From assembly GCF_004359215.1 (NCBI RefSeq), contig NC_090617.1, positions 3,669,649-3,733,648 of the forward strand: 64,000 nt of DNA, written 5' to 3'. This document shows, piece by piece, positions 21,324 through 30,900 of this stretch. The translations under genes and the position numbers were made by a program. A model generated the notes under the pieces. It was not told the DNA's origin. It ran no database searches and saw only the letters and a program-made list of their open reading frames with translations. Position 1 is the stretch's first letter. The number at the start of each line of letters is the position of its first letter. This DNA is from Bremia lactucae (Eukaryota > Oomycota > Peronosporomycetes > Peronosporales > Peronosporaceae).

Positions 21324-22804
21324 GGTGTGCCTGCATCCGGCGACGAAATCGGATGATATCCAGCGGGCGCAGCTTTGATGGTTGGCTGGCCGACAGTGAA
21401 GATCTTCGCGCTGATCATTCCCTCAGCGCCTTACGCGACAGATTGTGTGAGAATACTTAGAACGAGGACCGCCTTTGCTTCGTACACGTGTTCATCATAC
21501 TTCGCCTGCCTAGTTCAACTAGGGCAGCCTGGGGAACCTACATCGCTAGCGACCGCTCAGCGAGATCGAGCAGGCATATGTCAGCAGGTACGAGCGTAGC
21601 GTTGGTGAGAAAGAAGCCGCCACTATTCGTGGCGGATTGCGTTGACTACGTAGACAAAAGTCTAAGTCTGACGGTTCATCGACTACTTACTCGCGTGAGA
21701 CGCAGACCGCATTCGCAACTCGCTGATGGTTCTATTCCCTGGAACTTCGTCCTGATTCATCCGCGTCACGGGGTGACCCGAGGCCTCAGCGATTGAGACC
21801 AAATTGGCTTCAAACTCTCGAACGATATCCAAACCTCACGAAGAGGGGAGGAGCAAAGTTTCCACAAAAATGTTCTCAGGGGATTACCGATGCTGAGAAC
21901 CGGGTAGCGTCGCGCAATCGGAATTGCGCGCTCCCGATGTGCCATTTAACCAGACGCACTCGGTAGATACGAGTGATTAACAATTCGGTCAACAATCTAG
22001 CGGAATTCACTCGCGTCGTCCACAATGAGAGGTAAACCGCTGCGATGGTACTGCGTCCGTCCTGGTCGCCCAGGACGATTTAGACGCCGCGACAAATCGA
22101 GCCGATTTGCGCGTCACTGACTCAGCCTACTGAGCAACTCGGAAATCGTAGCTAAAAAGAAAACGCCTTCAGCCGCCCGACGTAGAACGTCGGGTGTAAT
22201 CGCGGTGACGTGGGGACGCCGAGAGTGTGTGCTTTCCCAATCTGTCAAAGTATTTTAAAGGGGATGATCAATCTTGAAGCGACAGCTCGCTCCCAACTTT
22301 GTTACTGCTGAGTCTCTTTTGCCTTCGGTCGAATGAGAACAGCTGAATAATTCGCAATCTTTCTTTCATGTATGTCTGCGTTCTCTTTTGTTTGTCCACG
22401 ATGCCTGAAGGGTATCCCGGACAAACTGGGCTATTGTCTGCCGCTACAGCATGAAGTCGCTCACAGTGACGTCATCGATCGAACGCGCTGATGGTCGCGT
22501 TGTGTAATTAGCCGCATTCGGCAGAGCCGCGGAACTTCGAGCCTTCGATGACGGATCAATTAATGTCTGCGAAATTCATCTCGCCAAGGGTGACGCCGCT
22601 TTGGGTGGCGTCAAGATTGGTTGCCGCACCTGCGACCGTGTGACAGCATTGGCGCTGGCCATGACGTAAGCTGTACTCAATCATTTCGGATGCTTGACAT
22701 CGGCTATATCCCCTTCCAGAGTGAAGCCACGAAGCGCCATCGGACTATTCTCGGCTAGTAGAGTGAATTCGCGAGGGTGGCGCGCATTGGTAACGAGGTA
22801 GGCG
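21324..22804. other. Decayed pol interior of element C
   Basis: Expected place of reverse transcriptase, RNase H and integrase of the minus-strand element. I can recognise no catalytic motif, and about 2 kb less sequence is present than a full pol needs. Open frames on the plus strand (21375-21796) look like antisense shadows. Confidence 0.5.
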
Positions 22805-23562
22805 TCAAACCCGATAACACGTGTTCTGCGTTGTTGAGAGCGAACTCAGTAAGCGGTAAAAAGGAGATCTAGTTGGTAAACGATGTTGCGTAGCTGCGAA
22901 GAACGTCTTCGAGAACGCTATTGACGCGTTCAGTGCCCATCCGTCTTTCGAACCTCCTGGTCGACCACATTTGTCTCGTCTAGGAGCCTCTACTCGACCA
23001 CGTTTCTCACGAGTGGAGCTCCTACTTGACCACGTTTCTTTCCTGTGGGCGCCTCTGCTCGACCACCGTATCAATTATTTCAAGGCGCGACACGAAGTAC
23101 GCGAATCGCCTGGGGCGTCTAGAAGAATTGCGCAAGCAATGTAAAAAGGGCCTCGCTCTCCATGCACTGTCCATTTCGTAGACGCACCGTCTACCACGGC
23201 GACGTGAGGACTGTATCTTGGGGCGACCAATATATATGTAAACACTTCGCTGATGTCGAATTTCTTTCCAAGTTTGACCGACCTCGACAGTCGATCTGGG
23301 GCTGATATCACGATAGCCATGGAATAATCAAGCGCATAGTTATAGGTACTATTAAGAAGTTTTCGTTGCTGAAAGCCATCGGAAGTGTGTATAGAAGCAA
23401 CACTTCTCGTCTGCGATACCGACGAGATTTTCCATCATCCAATTTCACCACAACTTGGCCAGGTCCCTCGCGGACGTGGAAGTGCGTCGGTAATAACGAT
23501 AGACACGATGCGCGAACGAATTGTTGGTCGCTCCTGAATCGAGGAGCGCGCGCATAGGCCAC
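22805..23562 (-). pseudogene. Gypsy protease and linker, frameshifted
   Basis: Frames 23562-23308 and 23320-23075 contain FVRASCLSLLP, VREGPGQVVVKLDDGKSRR and an FSNENFLIV block. These belong to the segment just after the D-S-G-A active site in oomycete Gypsy proteases; the active site itself is gone. Frameshifts separate the pieces. Confidence 0.6.
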
Positions 23563-23827
23563 CGGAAACCGGCGACGTAAAGATTCACGATAAATAACCG
23601 CGAGTCACCATTGATGTGATAGCAGTCAAATGTGACTGAAGCACGCTGGGGCTGGGATTCGGGTTACCACCGGAGGACCTGAACTTAGGTTTCAGCTGGT
23701 AGAGCACCACGCACCTACTGGTCGCTGTCATTTTCTGACTGTGTAACTCGGTCAGAGACGAAGTGACCAGCTACATCGGCGTAATTGACGGCGGAAGCTA
23801 GTACGTGGCACTGAGCGGCACGGTGAC

Positions 23828-24079
23828 CTAGTTTTTGGCAACGAAAGCAGGTGAGTGGACGGTCATTCCTTGCAAACTGTCGACCACGAGTTGGACGGCG
23901 TCTATCTCCATCGGCTCTGGTCCAGTTGATCGGTGCTCCACCGGAATGGCGCTTGCATAAGAAGATGTCACGATATAGTCCCTCGCGCAGCGCGAGGCAA
24001 ATGCTTCCTCCAAGGAAGATGAATCTTGCAATAGCGCGTCATAACCTCACGCATGCCAAACACGAAGACTTGGACCTGG
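23828..24079 (-). pseudogene. Gag of element C, 3' part
   Basis: It reads SSLEEAFASRCARDYIVTSS and TGPEPMEIDAVQ, the end of the capsid region in oomycete Gypsy gags. It continues the gag piece at 24995-25215 after removal of the inserted LTRs, although frameshifts are present. Confidence 0.65.
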
Positions 24080-24994
24080 CGTAATGGAACACCCTTTGCT
24101 AGTACTATTAGCAGTACCCGACAACCTACATTGATTGCAGTGGAGGTGGGGAGGCTCGCTTACTTCACGTACACGACGTGCAGAGAAAGGTTAAAGGTAG
24201 CTAAGTTGTAACGGGGTGTATCGTTCTATAAAATAACACTTAAAGGCTGTAAATTAATATATTATACTAAAAGGTAGATACAATTTGAAGAATATTACTT
24301 TGCATAGTAATATTCGGAAAGCTTATCCATTGGTAATTATAGGCCATTATATCTACTTGCTCCGCGGTTCAGTCAGCACTGGACGCTGAGACAGTAAGAA
24401 TTTATTACATGTTTTGTATTAGTATATAGTTAAGTAAGTATTAAATAGATAAAAACGCAAGAACTTAATTCTATTAAATACAGTTTACTGTTAACCCTCT
24501 GAAAAGCAAGTGTTTGAAGAGAGTGTATCCTCTGCACGTACTAGTGTACGTGAAGAGACGTGAGGCACCACTCCCATGAAGTTGTGTGAAGTGGACTTGT
24601 ACTGAAGCAATACAAGTCGGCAGTGCCCCGTTGCATAAGTAGTCTTAGCTACAAAGGTTAGTTATATGGCTTTAGAATAGGGAAAAAGTAAAACTGTATC
24701 TATATATTAAGTTCCTACGTAACGAACTTCTATCTACTACTGACTTTATTATATAAAAAAATCTATGCATGGCGCCTACTTGCGCAGCGCACAATCGTGT
24801 CTTATAACCATTAGCAAAATGATTCAAACTTAAATCAACCAATCAATAGAACTTACGTTTTCTTGCGTCAATATTACCAAATTTGGAAATATTGGAACTA
24901 TTAAGTCAAAATTAATAACGATAATAATTTTGTTCATCTTTTTTTATTTTCTCTAATAGGAAATAATGTTTATTTAACGGGACACCCCGTTACA
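24080..24994 (-). mobile_element. Solo LTR, family B, in the gag
   Basis: The ends are CGTAATGGAACACC (expected TGTAATGG) and GACACCCCGTTACA. Both halves match the family B LTR at 41739-42222, including CTTGCGC..CGCACAATCGTGTCTT. Flanking 5-base repeats are CCTGG (24075-24079) and CTTGG (24995-24999), one mismatch. It splits the gag of element C and is itself split by the family A solo LTR. Without that insert it is about 480 bp, the length of the 41.7 kb copy. Confidence 0.85.
24207..24635 (+). mobile_element. Solo LTR, family A, inside the family B LTR
   Basis: 429 bp, from TGTAACGGGGTGTATCG to CAGTGCCCCGTTGCA, matching the LTR at 1374-1813 in the same orientation. It has a perfect 5-bp target-site duplication TAAGT at 24202-24206 and 24636-24640. 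This is the youngest of three nested insertions. Confidence 0.92.
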
Positions 24995-25215
24995 CTTGGG
25001 TGCCATGTCAATGGGATTCGTGACAATGCATGAAGCCAGGTGTCTTGTCTTTTGGACGTAGTCGCGCATTGACATTTTCCTTTTCGGAGTGCGAAGAACT
25101 CAGCGCGCACGCGGGATTCGTCTTGAGGCGGTTCAAAGGCGAGACGAAGGAAGTTTTGTAGAGCAGTCAGGGTCGGAAACACTATTCGTCTACAGCGAGT
25201 TTTTCGATAGCCCAC
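24995..25215 (-). pseudogene. Gag of element C, 5' part
   Basis: Capsid block with ALQNFLRLAFEPPQDESRVR and AEFFALRKGK, the most conserved part of oomycete Gypsy Gag. The frame is lost where the family B LTR entered. Confidence 0.75.
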
Positions 25216-25663
25216 TCCTTGGCCTTCCCGGATAACCCGGAGGGAAGGAAATTCACCTATGCTTATAGCGAATCGATTAAGTGCAAGTCAATCGCAATTT
25301 CGACTTACCAAACCATCGATCAGGGAAAGACGGTCCTTACCAACACCAGAAAAAAATAGGTAGACTACCTTCTTTACGGACTCGTTTCATGAAGATCGCG
25401 AGGGAATTAAAACTCGCCGATGAGAATCAGCGAGCTCGCATTCCATGGATTGACAAGTCGCTGTCGGTTCGGCGTCGCTGAGTTCAGCAGCGATGTGACG
25501 ACGACCTCAACCGACACCGCTTTGCGGCGATGGAGAGCTTGCCACTCTATACTGGTGAGATGAGGGAAGGCGTGTGATCCATAGTCATCTCTGTCGTCGG
25601 TGACAGCGGCGAAATACTTATCTCAAACTTGGTCATGGGAAAGGACTACTAAGTGCTTTCAGG
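25216..25663. other. Element C leader and gag 5' end, unreadable
   Basis: Should hold the start of gag and the primer-binding site of the minus-strand element. No intact frame is left. A plus frame at 25281-25481 is antisense. Confidence 0.5.
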
Positions 25664-25946
25664 TGCAACGGGCTAAGAACGACGTTACCTGGCTTACATG
25701 GGCACGTGAAGCGTTAAGTAAGTCCTAATATATGTAAAATTTAACTCTAAATACCTATGTATGAAAAGACTTTCCGACCTCATGGAAGCCTTTTATCTAC
25801 GTGCCGACATCTTACTGGCTAATAATATACCCATTCATAACAGAAACATGCGCCGTGCTAAACATCCGCTAATTCGGGTATAGCACCCTACATAAGTAAC
25901 ATGTTATTAAAGCTACGAATAATAAAACCGGAAAAGATCATTACTG
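25664..25946 (-). repeat. 5' LTR of Gypsy element C
   Basis: It starts TGCAACGGGCTAAGAAC and aligns with the 20749 copy to about 25946. The terminal CA has decayed. It ends about 110 bp before the NME7 start codon, so it is close to or inside that gene's promoter region. Confidence 0.75.
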
Positions 25947-26055
25947 TTTCTCAAAAAGCACATACAAAAATACGAATAAATTGAATATCAGCCTGTCATA
26001 CTCGTTCTTTCAAAATCTGCGCCTTGCTTGGTTTATTTTTTTCCAGCGCGTCAGC

Positions 26056-27245
26056 ATGGAGGTGATTCGTGAGCCAGTCTATTCCTTCAAAGCGCGTTCT
26101 TTCGACATGCACGCGCAGTGCGTCATTACGCTACCTTACGGTAGAGCTCTTCCTCTCGCACGGCATTAGCTGACCCATGTTTAAATACTGGCTGCAGACT
26201 CTATCGCCAATACGATCTCCGGTACTTTGTGACTTCGCATCATCTAAAGATCGTTGACACCAAGACAAGTCGCGTATTTCTAAGAAAGAGCGAATGCCCC
26301 GCGGCGCTCTCGGCCAAGGACTTTTACGTCGGGGCCAACGTATTTATCTACGATCGTTATTTTGAGCTGCTAGACTATTTAGACCCCAAGACGGCCAAGG
26401 TACTCGGATGCCAGCAGCAAAAGTCCGTGCTTATTATTAAAGCAAACATGGTGGCTCACATCGGCTCGGTGCTGACTTTGCTTTCGCACAAGCGCTTTTC
26501 ATTTGTCGCCATCAAGATGATGCATATCGAAAAGCTTTACGCTGAAGAGTTGCTGGAGCTTTACCGCGAGACCGATTGCTTTGACTCTCGAGTTGACCAA
26601 ATTGCGCACGCTCCAGTGATTGCAATAGAGCTCCTTCAGATAGACTGTATTAAAAATCTGCAAGAGATCGTCACAACGTTAAGCACGCAATTTAATGCGC
26701 AAGCCCATGAGTTTGAATGTGCGGAATCGATCCTCGAAGCGCAAGTGCTACGTCGCTTTTATTTAGAGCTACCACACGCTTCAACCGCTACATTTGCCAA
26801 TTGCACGTGCTGTGTTGTCCTACCGCATGTGATAAAGGAAGACGCACTAGGCAACGTGGTCGCTGCGATTCAATGCGATACTCACGTCCGAATTACCGCC
26901 ATGGAGATGTTTTATCTTGATCGCACGACGGCATGTGAATTCTTGGAGATCTATGAAGGCATTGTGCCGCACTTTTACGACATTGTCGATCAGTTTATCA
27001 GTGGACCGTGCTTAGCGTTGGAAGTCGTGGGGCACGACACGAGCGACGTCGTCAAGCACTTTCGTGCGGCTGCTGGTCCATGGGATGTTGCGATGGCACA
27101 GACACTTTATCCACAGTCCTTACGCGCCATGTATGGCCACGATTGCGCGCGGAATGCCGTGCATTGCACTGACCTCACGGAAGACGCGGAATTAGAGTGT
27201 CAATACTTTTTTAACATTCTATCTTGGCGCTATTTACATGGGTAG
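26056..27245 (+). CDS. NME7: NDK7/NME7-like protein, two exons
   Basis: Exon 1 is 26056-26117 and exon 2 is 26198-27245, joined by an 80-bp intron (GTGCGT...CTGCAG). The product is 369 residues; human NME7 has 376. The exon join restores the N-terminal DM10 domain (FDMHA then QLYRQYDLRYFV). The DM10 continues to about residue 90, followed by two nucleoside diphosphate kinase-like domains. The second starts at FANCTCCVVLPHVI and keeps the histidine loop ARNAVHCTDL. The first lacks the KPDA motif (it has IIKANMV) and the histidine loop, so it cannot act as a kinase. NME7 is a microtubule inner protein of axonemal doublets and is also tied to the gamma-tubulin ring complex, so a flagellar role is likely. 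The gene converges on DIM1 with 66 bp between stops. Confidence 0.92.
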
Positions 27246-27311
27246 CATCTCGTGTATTGTTTTATTACAGCGATCTAGCCGCAATATAATTGTTACGAAT
27301 TTTTTTAAGGC

Positions 27312-27740
27312 CTAGTAGCGATACTTGGTGGAATAATCTTTGGGCGAAATGACAAGTCCCCGACCTTTTCGCGCACCACGGTATACGGTCTCGACAATAT
27401 CAATCATCTCGCTTTTATTATTAAACGCCCAATTGATCTTGTTATTATTACCCGTGCCCAAGTCAATCATAATGTGCTTATTGCGAAAGAAAAACATGAC
27501 CGTGCAGGGGTCATACAATTCGTACATGGTGTTGAAATCGGGCACCTCAGTGATATCGACCACGTAGATGGCGGCATAATTCTTGACATCCTCAGCGATG
27601 CCACAAAGCACTTCGTCCATCTGCATGCAGGTGGAGTCATGATCATGACCGAATCGAATCACAACGACACGGTCGCCTTCGTTTAAAATGGCTTGGTCGA
27701 CGGCCCAGCCACTCTCAAGATGCGGTAGCAAGTACGACAT
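27312..27740 (-). CDS. DIM1: U5 snRNP 15-kDa protein DIM1/TXNL4A
   Basis: A 142-residue protein, the exact family length, starting MSYLLPHLESGWAVDQAI. It is nearly identical to eukaryotic Dim1: RVVVIRFGHDHDSTCMQMDE, IYVVDITEVPDFNTMYEL, FFFRNKHIMIDLGTGNNN and a C-terminal SPKDYSTKYRY. Dim1 has a thioredoxin fold without the redox CxxC pair and is an essential part of the U4/U6.U5 tri-snRNP. I chose the ATG at 27738-27740 because it gives the family's conserved N-terminus; the open frame continues 38 codons upstream but has no similarity there. The gene diverges from the giant protein gene, with start codons 173 bp apart. Confidence 0.97.
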   Translation of the reverse strand: MSYLLPHLESGWAVDQAILNEGDRVVVIRFGHDHDSTCMQMDEVLCGIAEDVKNYAAIYVVDITEVPDFNTMYELYDPCTVMFFFRNKHIMIDLGTGNNNKINWAFNNKSEMIDIVETVYRGARKGRGLVISPKDYSTKYRY

Positions 27741-27913
27741 TTGTCCGATGACGGTCACTATAGCGAAGGCCGTCGTGAAACCTCTATAAGTTAATTCTGT
27801 AGCCATCCATATCCAAGTTTCCGACGCGATCCAGAAGCACTCGATCACCATCACTCTGAGTGCGCACTTGAGTCTGACCGAAAGTCAATCGCGTCTGTCC
27901 GCACGCAGCTAGC
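27741..27913. promoter_or_regulatory. Shared promoter region, DIM1 and 27914 gene
   Basis: These 173 bp separate two divergent start codons, so they must contain the promoters and 5' UTRs of both. I could not pick out a clear initiator on either strand. Confidence 0.6.
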
Positions 27914-30900
27914 ATGGCGTTGCTTTCTGCCCGTCATCATGGCTCTCAGCTCCTTTTGCTCGCTCTCGTTGCGGCCACACTTGTACCTTCCGAGACGTTA
28001 AACGAGCACAAGCCGCACTGCGCTGACTTTCGACAGTATTGTGCGTGGAATTCAAGCACGTCTTCGTGCACATTTACCAAGTCCATGTCATTTGTATGCG
28101 GGCCTCGTCAGTCACTAGAAGCCCCCGTGTCAATATCTACAGAATTTGAATCGCTCATGGATGCTAATGTAGTCACGACATCATCTTTTGCAGGGGACTC
28201 CACGACCAAAGAACTCGCTGTTGCCGGATTTACCTGCCATTGGGACGTGGCAGGAGATCTTCACTTTGCTCCGAGAGTGTCGGTCGTGGTCGAAGGCGAT
28301 GACTGCTTGCTGCACATTGGCTCGGGCCAGATGGTGCGACTTGGCGCTCAAGCCACGTTGGCAGCGTCGTCTCTTAGTGTCGAGGCGTCCTTTGTGCATC
28401 TAGACGAGCAAGCACAAATCTCTGCGTCGTACAGTGGAATGTTTCGTCATCAGCAGGGACTCTTTACTGGCACGGATGTATTTGGTGCTAGCTATGGAGG
28501 AGGAGGTGGCCAGCGATTGATTGCCAACGCAACAATGCTCACGGAACAGACGACGTGGGGTTTCTTCGATGCCCGATTGCAAACAGTCTGGAATGAATTT
28601 AGTGGACAAAAGGAAGCAATATTAAAACAAAGCAGTTCGGGATGGCAGCTAGCCAGCTTATGGACCACCGAAAAAGACGGTCCTGCGTTCGACAAAGCGT
28701 TAAATAAAACGTCGTCAACTAGCGCTTATGGCAGCGTTGTGCCATTTCTATTAGGTAGCGGAAGTCGCGCTGTCATCGTTAGAAATAATTCCAAATTGAT
28801 TGCTACGGTCAATGGAGGAGGTCGAATCCAAATCAAAGCGTCGAAAGATGTGGTGGTCATGGAAGAAGCTTCAATTGAAGCAAATGGTGGACGTGCGATT
28901 AATGGAGTGAGTGGAGGCTCAGGGGGATCGGTCTTTATTGCTGCCAATGCACTTTCAGTGAGTGGAACTATTCAAGCAAAGGGCGGAGACGCATTTTGTT
29001 CCACCGATGCGGTTGATCGAGGTATTACTCACTGTTATCCTGCTGGAGGGGGTGGTCGTATCCAGGTAACGTTCATGTCAAGTCAATTGGACTCGGATGC
29101 TATCATGACAACGGGAGGTACGCTCAAGTCGGATCAAGTAGAGGAGCTGTTGGCAGAAACGAAACGTTTCCGGCATGTCCAAATCTCAGCCTTAGCTGGT
29201 GCAGCGGGGACGTACTATCAAGTTGTTCAACAGTCGGATGGCGTGTATGAAGCCCAGCTGTTTGTTGATAACAAAATGCAGCGTTTGTGGCCAAATCGTG
29301 TTCAAAGCAAGGACGGCGATATTTTGGAAATGGACGAATTAGATACAGTGATTGGCGGCGCGATTACGAGTGTGGACGTTGGAGATGACGAAACAGACTT
29401 TCTTGATGCTGTTACAATCACTGACGGTGCTGTTGTCGCGACAGGAATTCTCAAGCTGACCGTAGGAGACTTAAAAGTTCTCAATGGCTCGTTTCTTTTG
29501 GATGCATTACGCGCCATTCCATATCAGCTATCTGGCTCGACGAGCTTTCAAAGTACTAGCGCTCCTCCAGTTGTGCAAATTTGCGCACAGGATATTGTCG
29601 TCTCAAGCGAATCACGATTGATGATGTCATCATGTGCCTTGCAGCTCTCTGCTCGCTCAGTATCAATGGATGCAACGGCTGCCCTGGACTTCTCTTGGAC
29701 AGCTCAGATCGTAACGAGCCAAAATATTCACCTCAATGCCAACGTATCGAGCAATTTAGATCCAATCATTTCTGCTCCCGAGACGACAACCTTTACTGTA
29801 CTCAATTCTACGGAGAAATTTAACAACAAGATGCTATTTCTTGCAAGTGAAGGCGATATATTCTTGGGCGGATTTATCACCGTCGGTGCTCTCTCTGTCG
29901 CCTCGAAGATTTCGGTCACGATAACTGGTCATGTAGAAGTGCTTAACATTCCAAGCATCAAGTCAGCTTTTCATTCCTGTAAAGAGCAAGCGTTGCAACC
30001 AATTGTTTATTTAGAAGCCGACCTTGAGAAGAACAGTTCTAATAGCAGCCCGAAGAAAGAAGCGTCAATACCGATCATTCCAACGACGTTGCCAAGCCCA
30101 AGTAATTTTACACTTATCGTGCATGCGCGTGACTCAATTCTTTTAGGAGAATCGAAAGAAAAAGCACAAGAAATCGAGAATCAGCTCCAGCAAAAAGACA
30201 ATCACCTCCCTCAACCAGTGGGCCTCGTACATGGTGGCGCTATTTTATTGTGCGCAACGAATTTAATTGAAATCTCGAGTGGGTCTGTGATATCAACGGA
30301 CGGAATGGGAGAACGAGCAAATCAAGGACCAGGCATGGGGTCGTGCGCTAGTTCAATTGGTGGTGGTGCTGGATATGGCGGTCATGGGGCGGACTCGAGT
30401 GTGATTACAGGTATTGGCAACTACGCTTCGGGTGGTCTGCCTTATGGAACACGATCCGGTACAGGAATGTTGGGTTCAGGTGGGGGATGCGTTGACGGCG
30501 GAAGTGGCGGAGGAATTGTAATTCTTGGTGCCTCCGGTCTTGTGCTCAGTGGAGAAGTTAAGTGTAACGGAATAGGCGGCGCTAACGGTGCTGGGGGTGG
30601 ATCAGGAGGATTTTTAGGACTATCAGTTGCCCAATTTCTGCGTGGCCATGGGCATATTAGCGCTGTCGGCGGTGGCTCGGAATGTATCGATGTGAGTACT
30701 AACTTCCTAGGCACGGCAATGCGGCCGAAACGATCATTTTTAAAAGCAAAGGTTAAAACTAATGCCGCAAACGAAGATGCACAGGCGGAATTACCAAGTA
30801 CAGATATCGTCCCTCGTTTCTGCGGTGGAGGTGGTGGTGGAGGCCGCCTCCAGCTCACAGGATGCGAGTTGAGTACTTTCGATCGATGTACACGAGAGTT

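Larger units (their letters stand above)
20749..25946 (-). mobile_element. Gypsy element C, minus strand, rearranged
   Basis: Two similar LTR-like blocks in the same orientation, 20749-21022 and 25664-25946, flank gag, protease and pol-tail fragments that read on the minus strand. The 5' LTR is therefore on the right. The site next to it reads cctgaaagcactta on the minus strand, a degraded form of the TGGTAGCACTT primer site of the other Gypsy copies here. The 3' LTR on the left is preceded on the minus strand by a purine tract, GGGATAGGGTGA. Most of the reverse transcriptase, RNase H and integrase is missing or unreadable between 21.3 and 22.8 kb. A solo LTR sits in the gag. Confidence 0.8.

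Noticed and set aside
27741..27854. Longer DIM1 with 38 extra N-terminal residues
   Set aside because: Dim1 is 142 residues across eukaryotes and begins MSY.LPHL; the extra codons have no counterpart.
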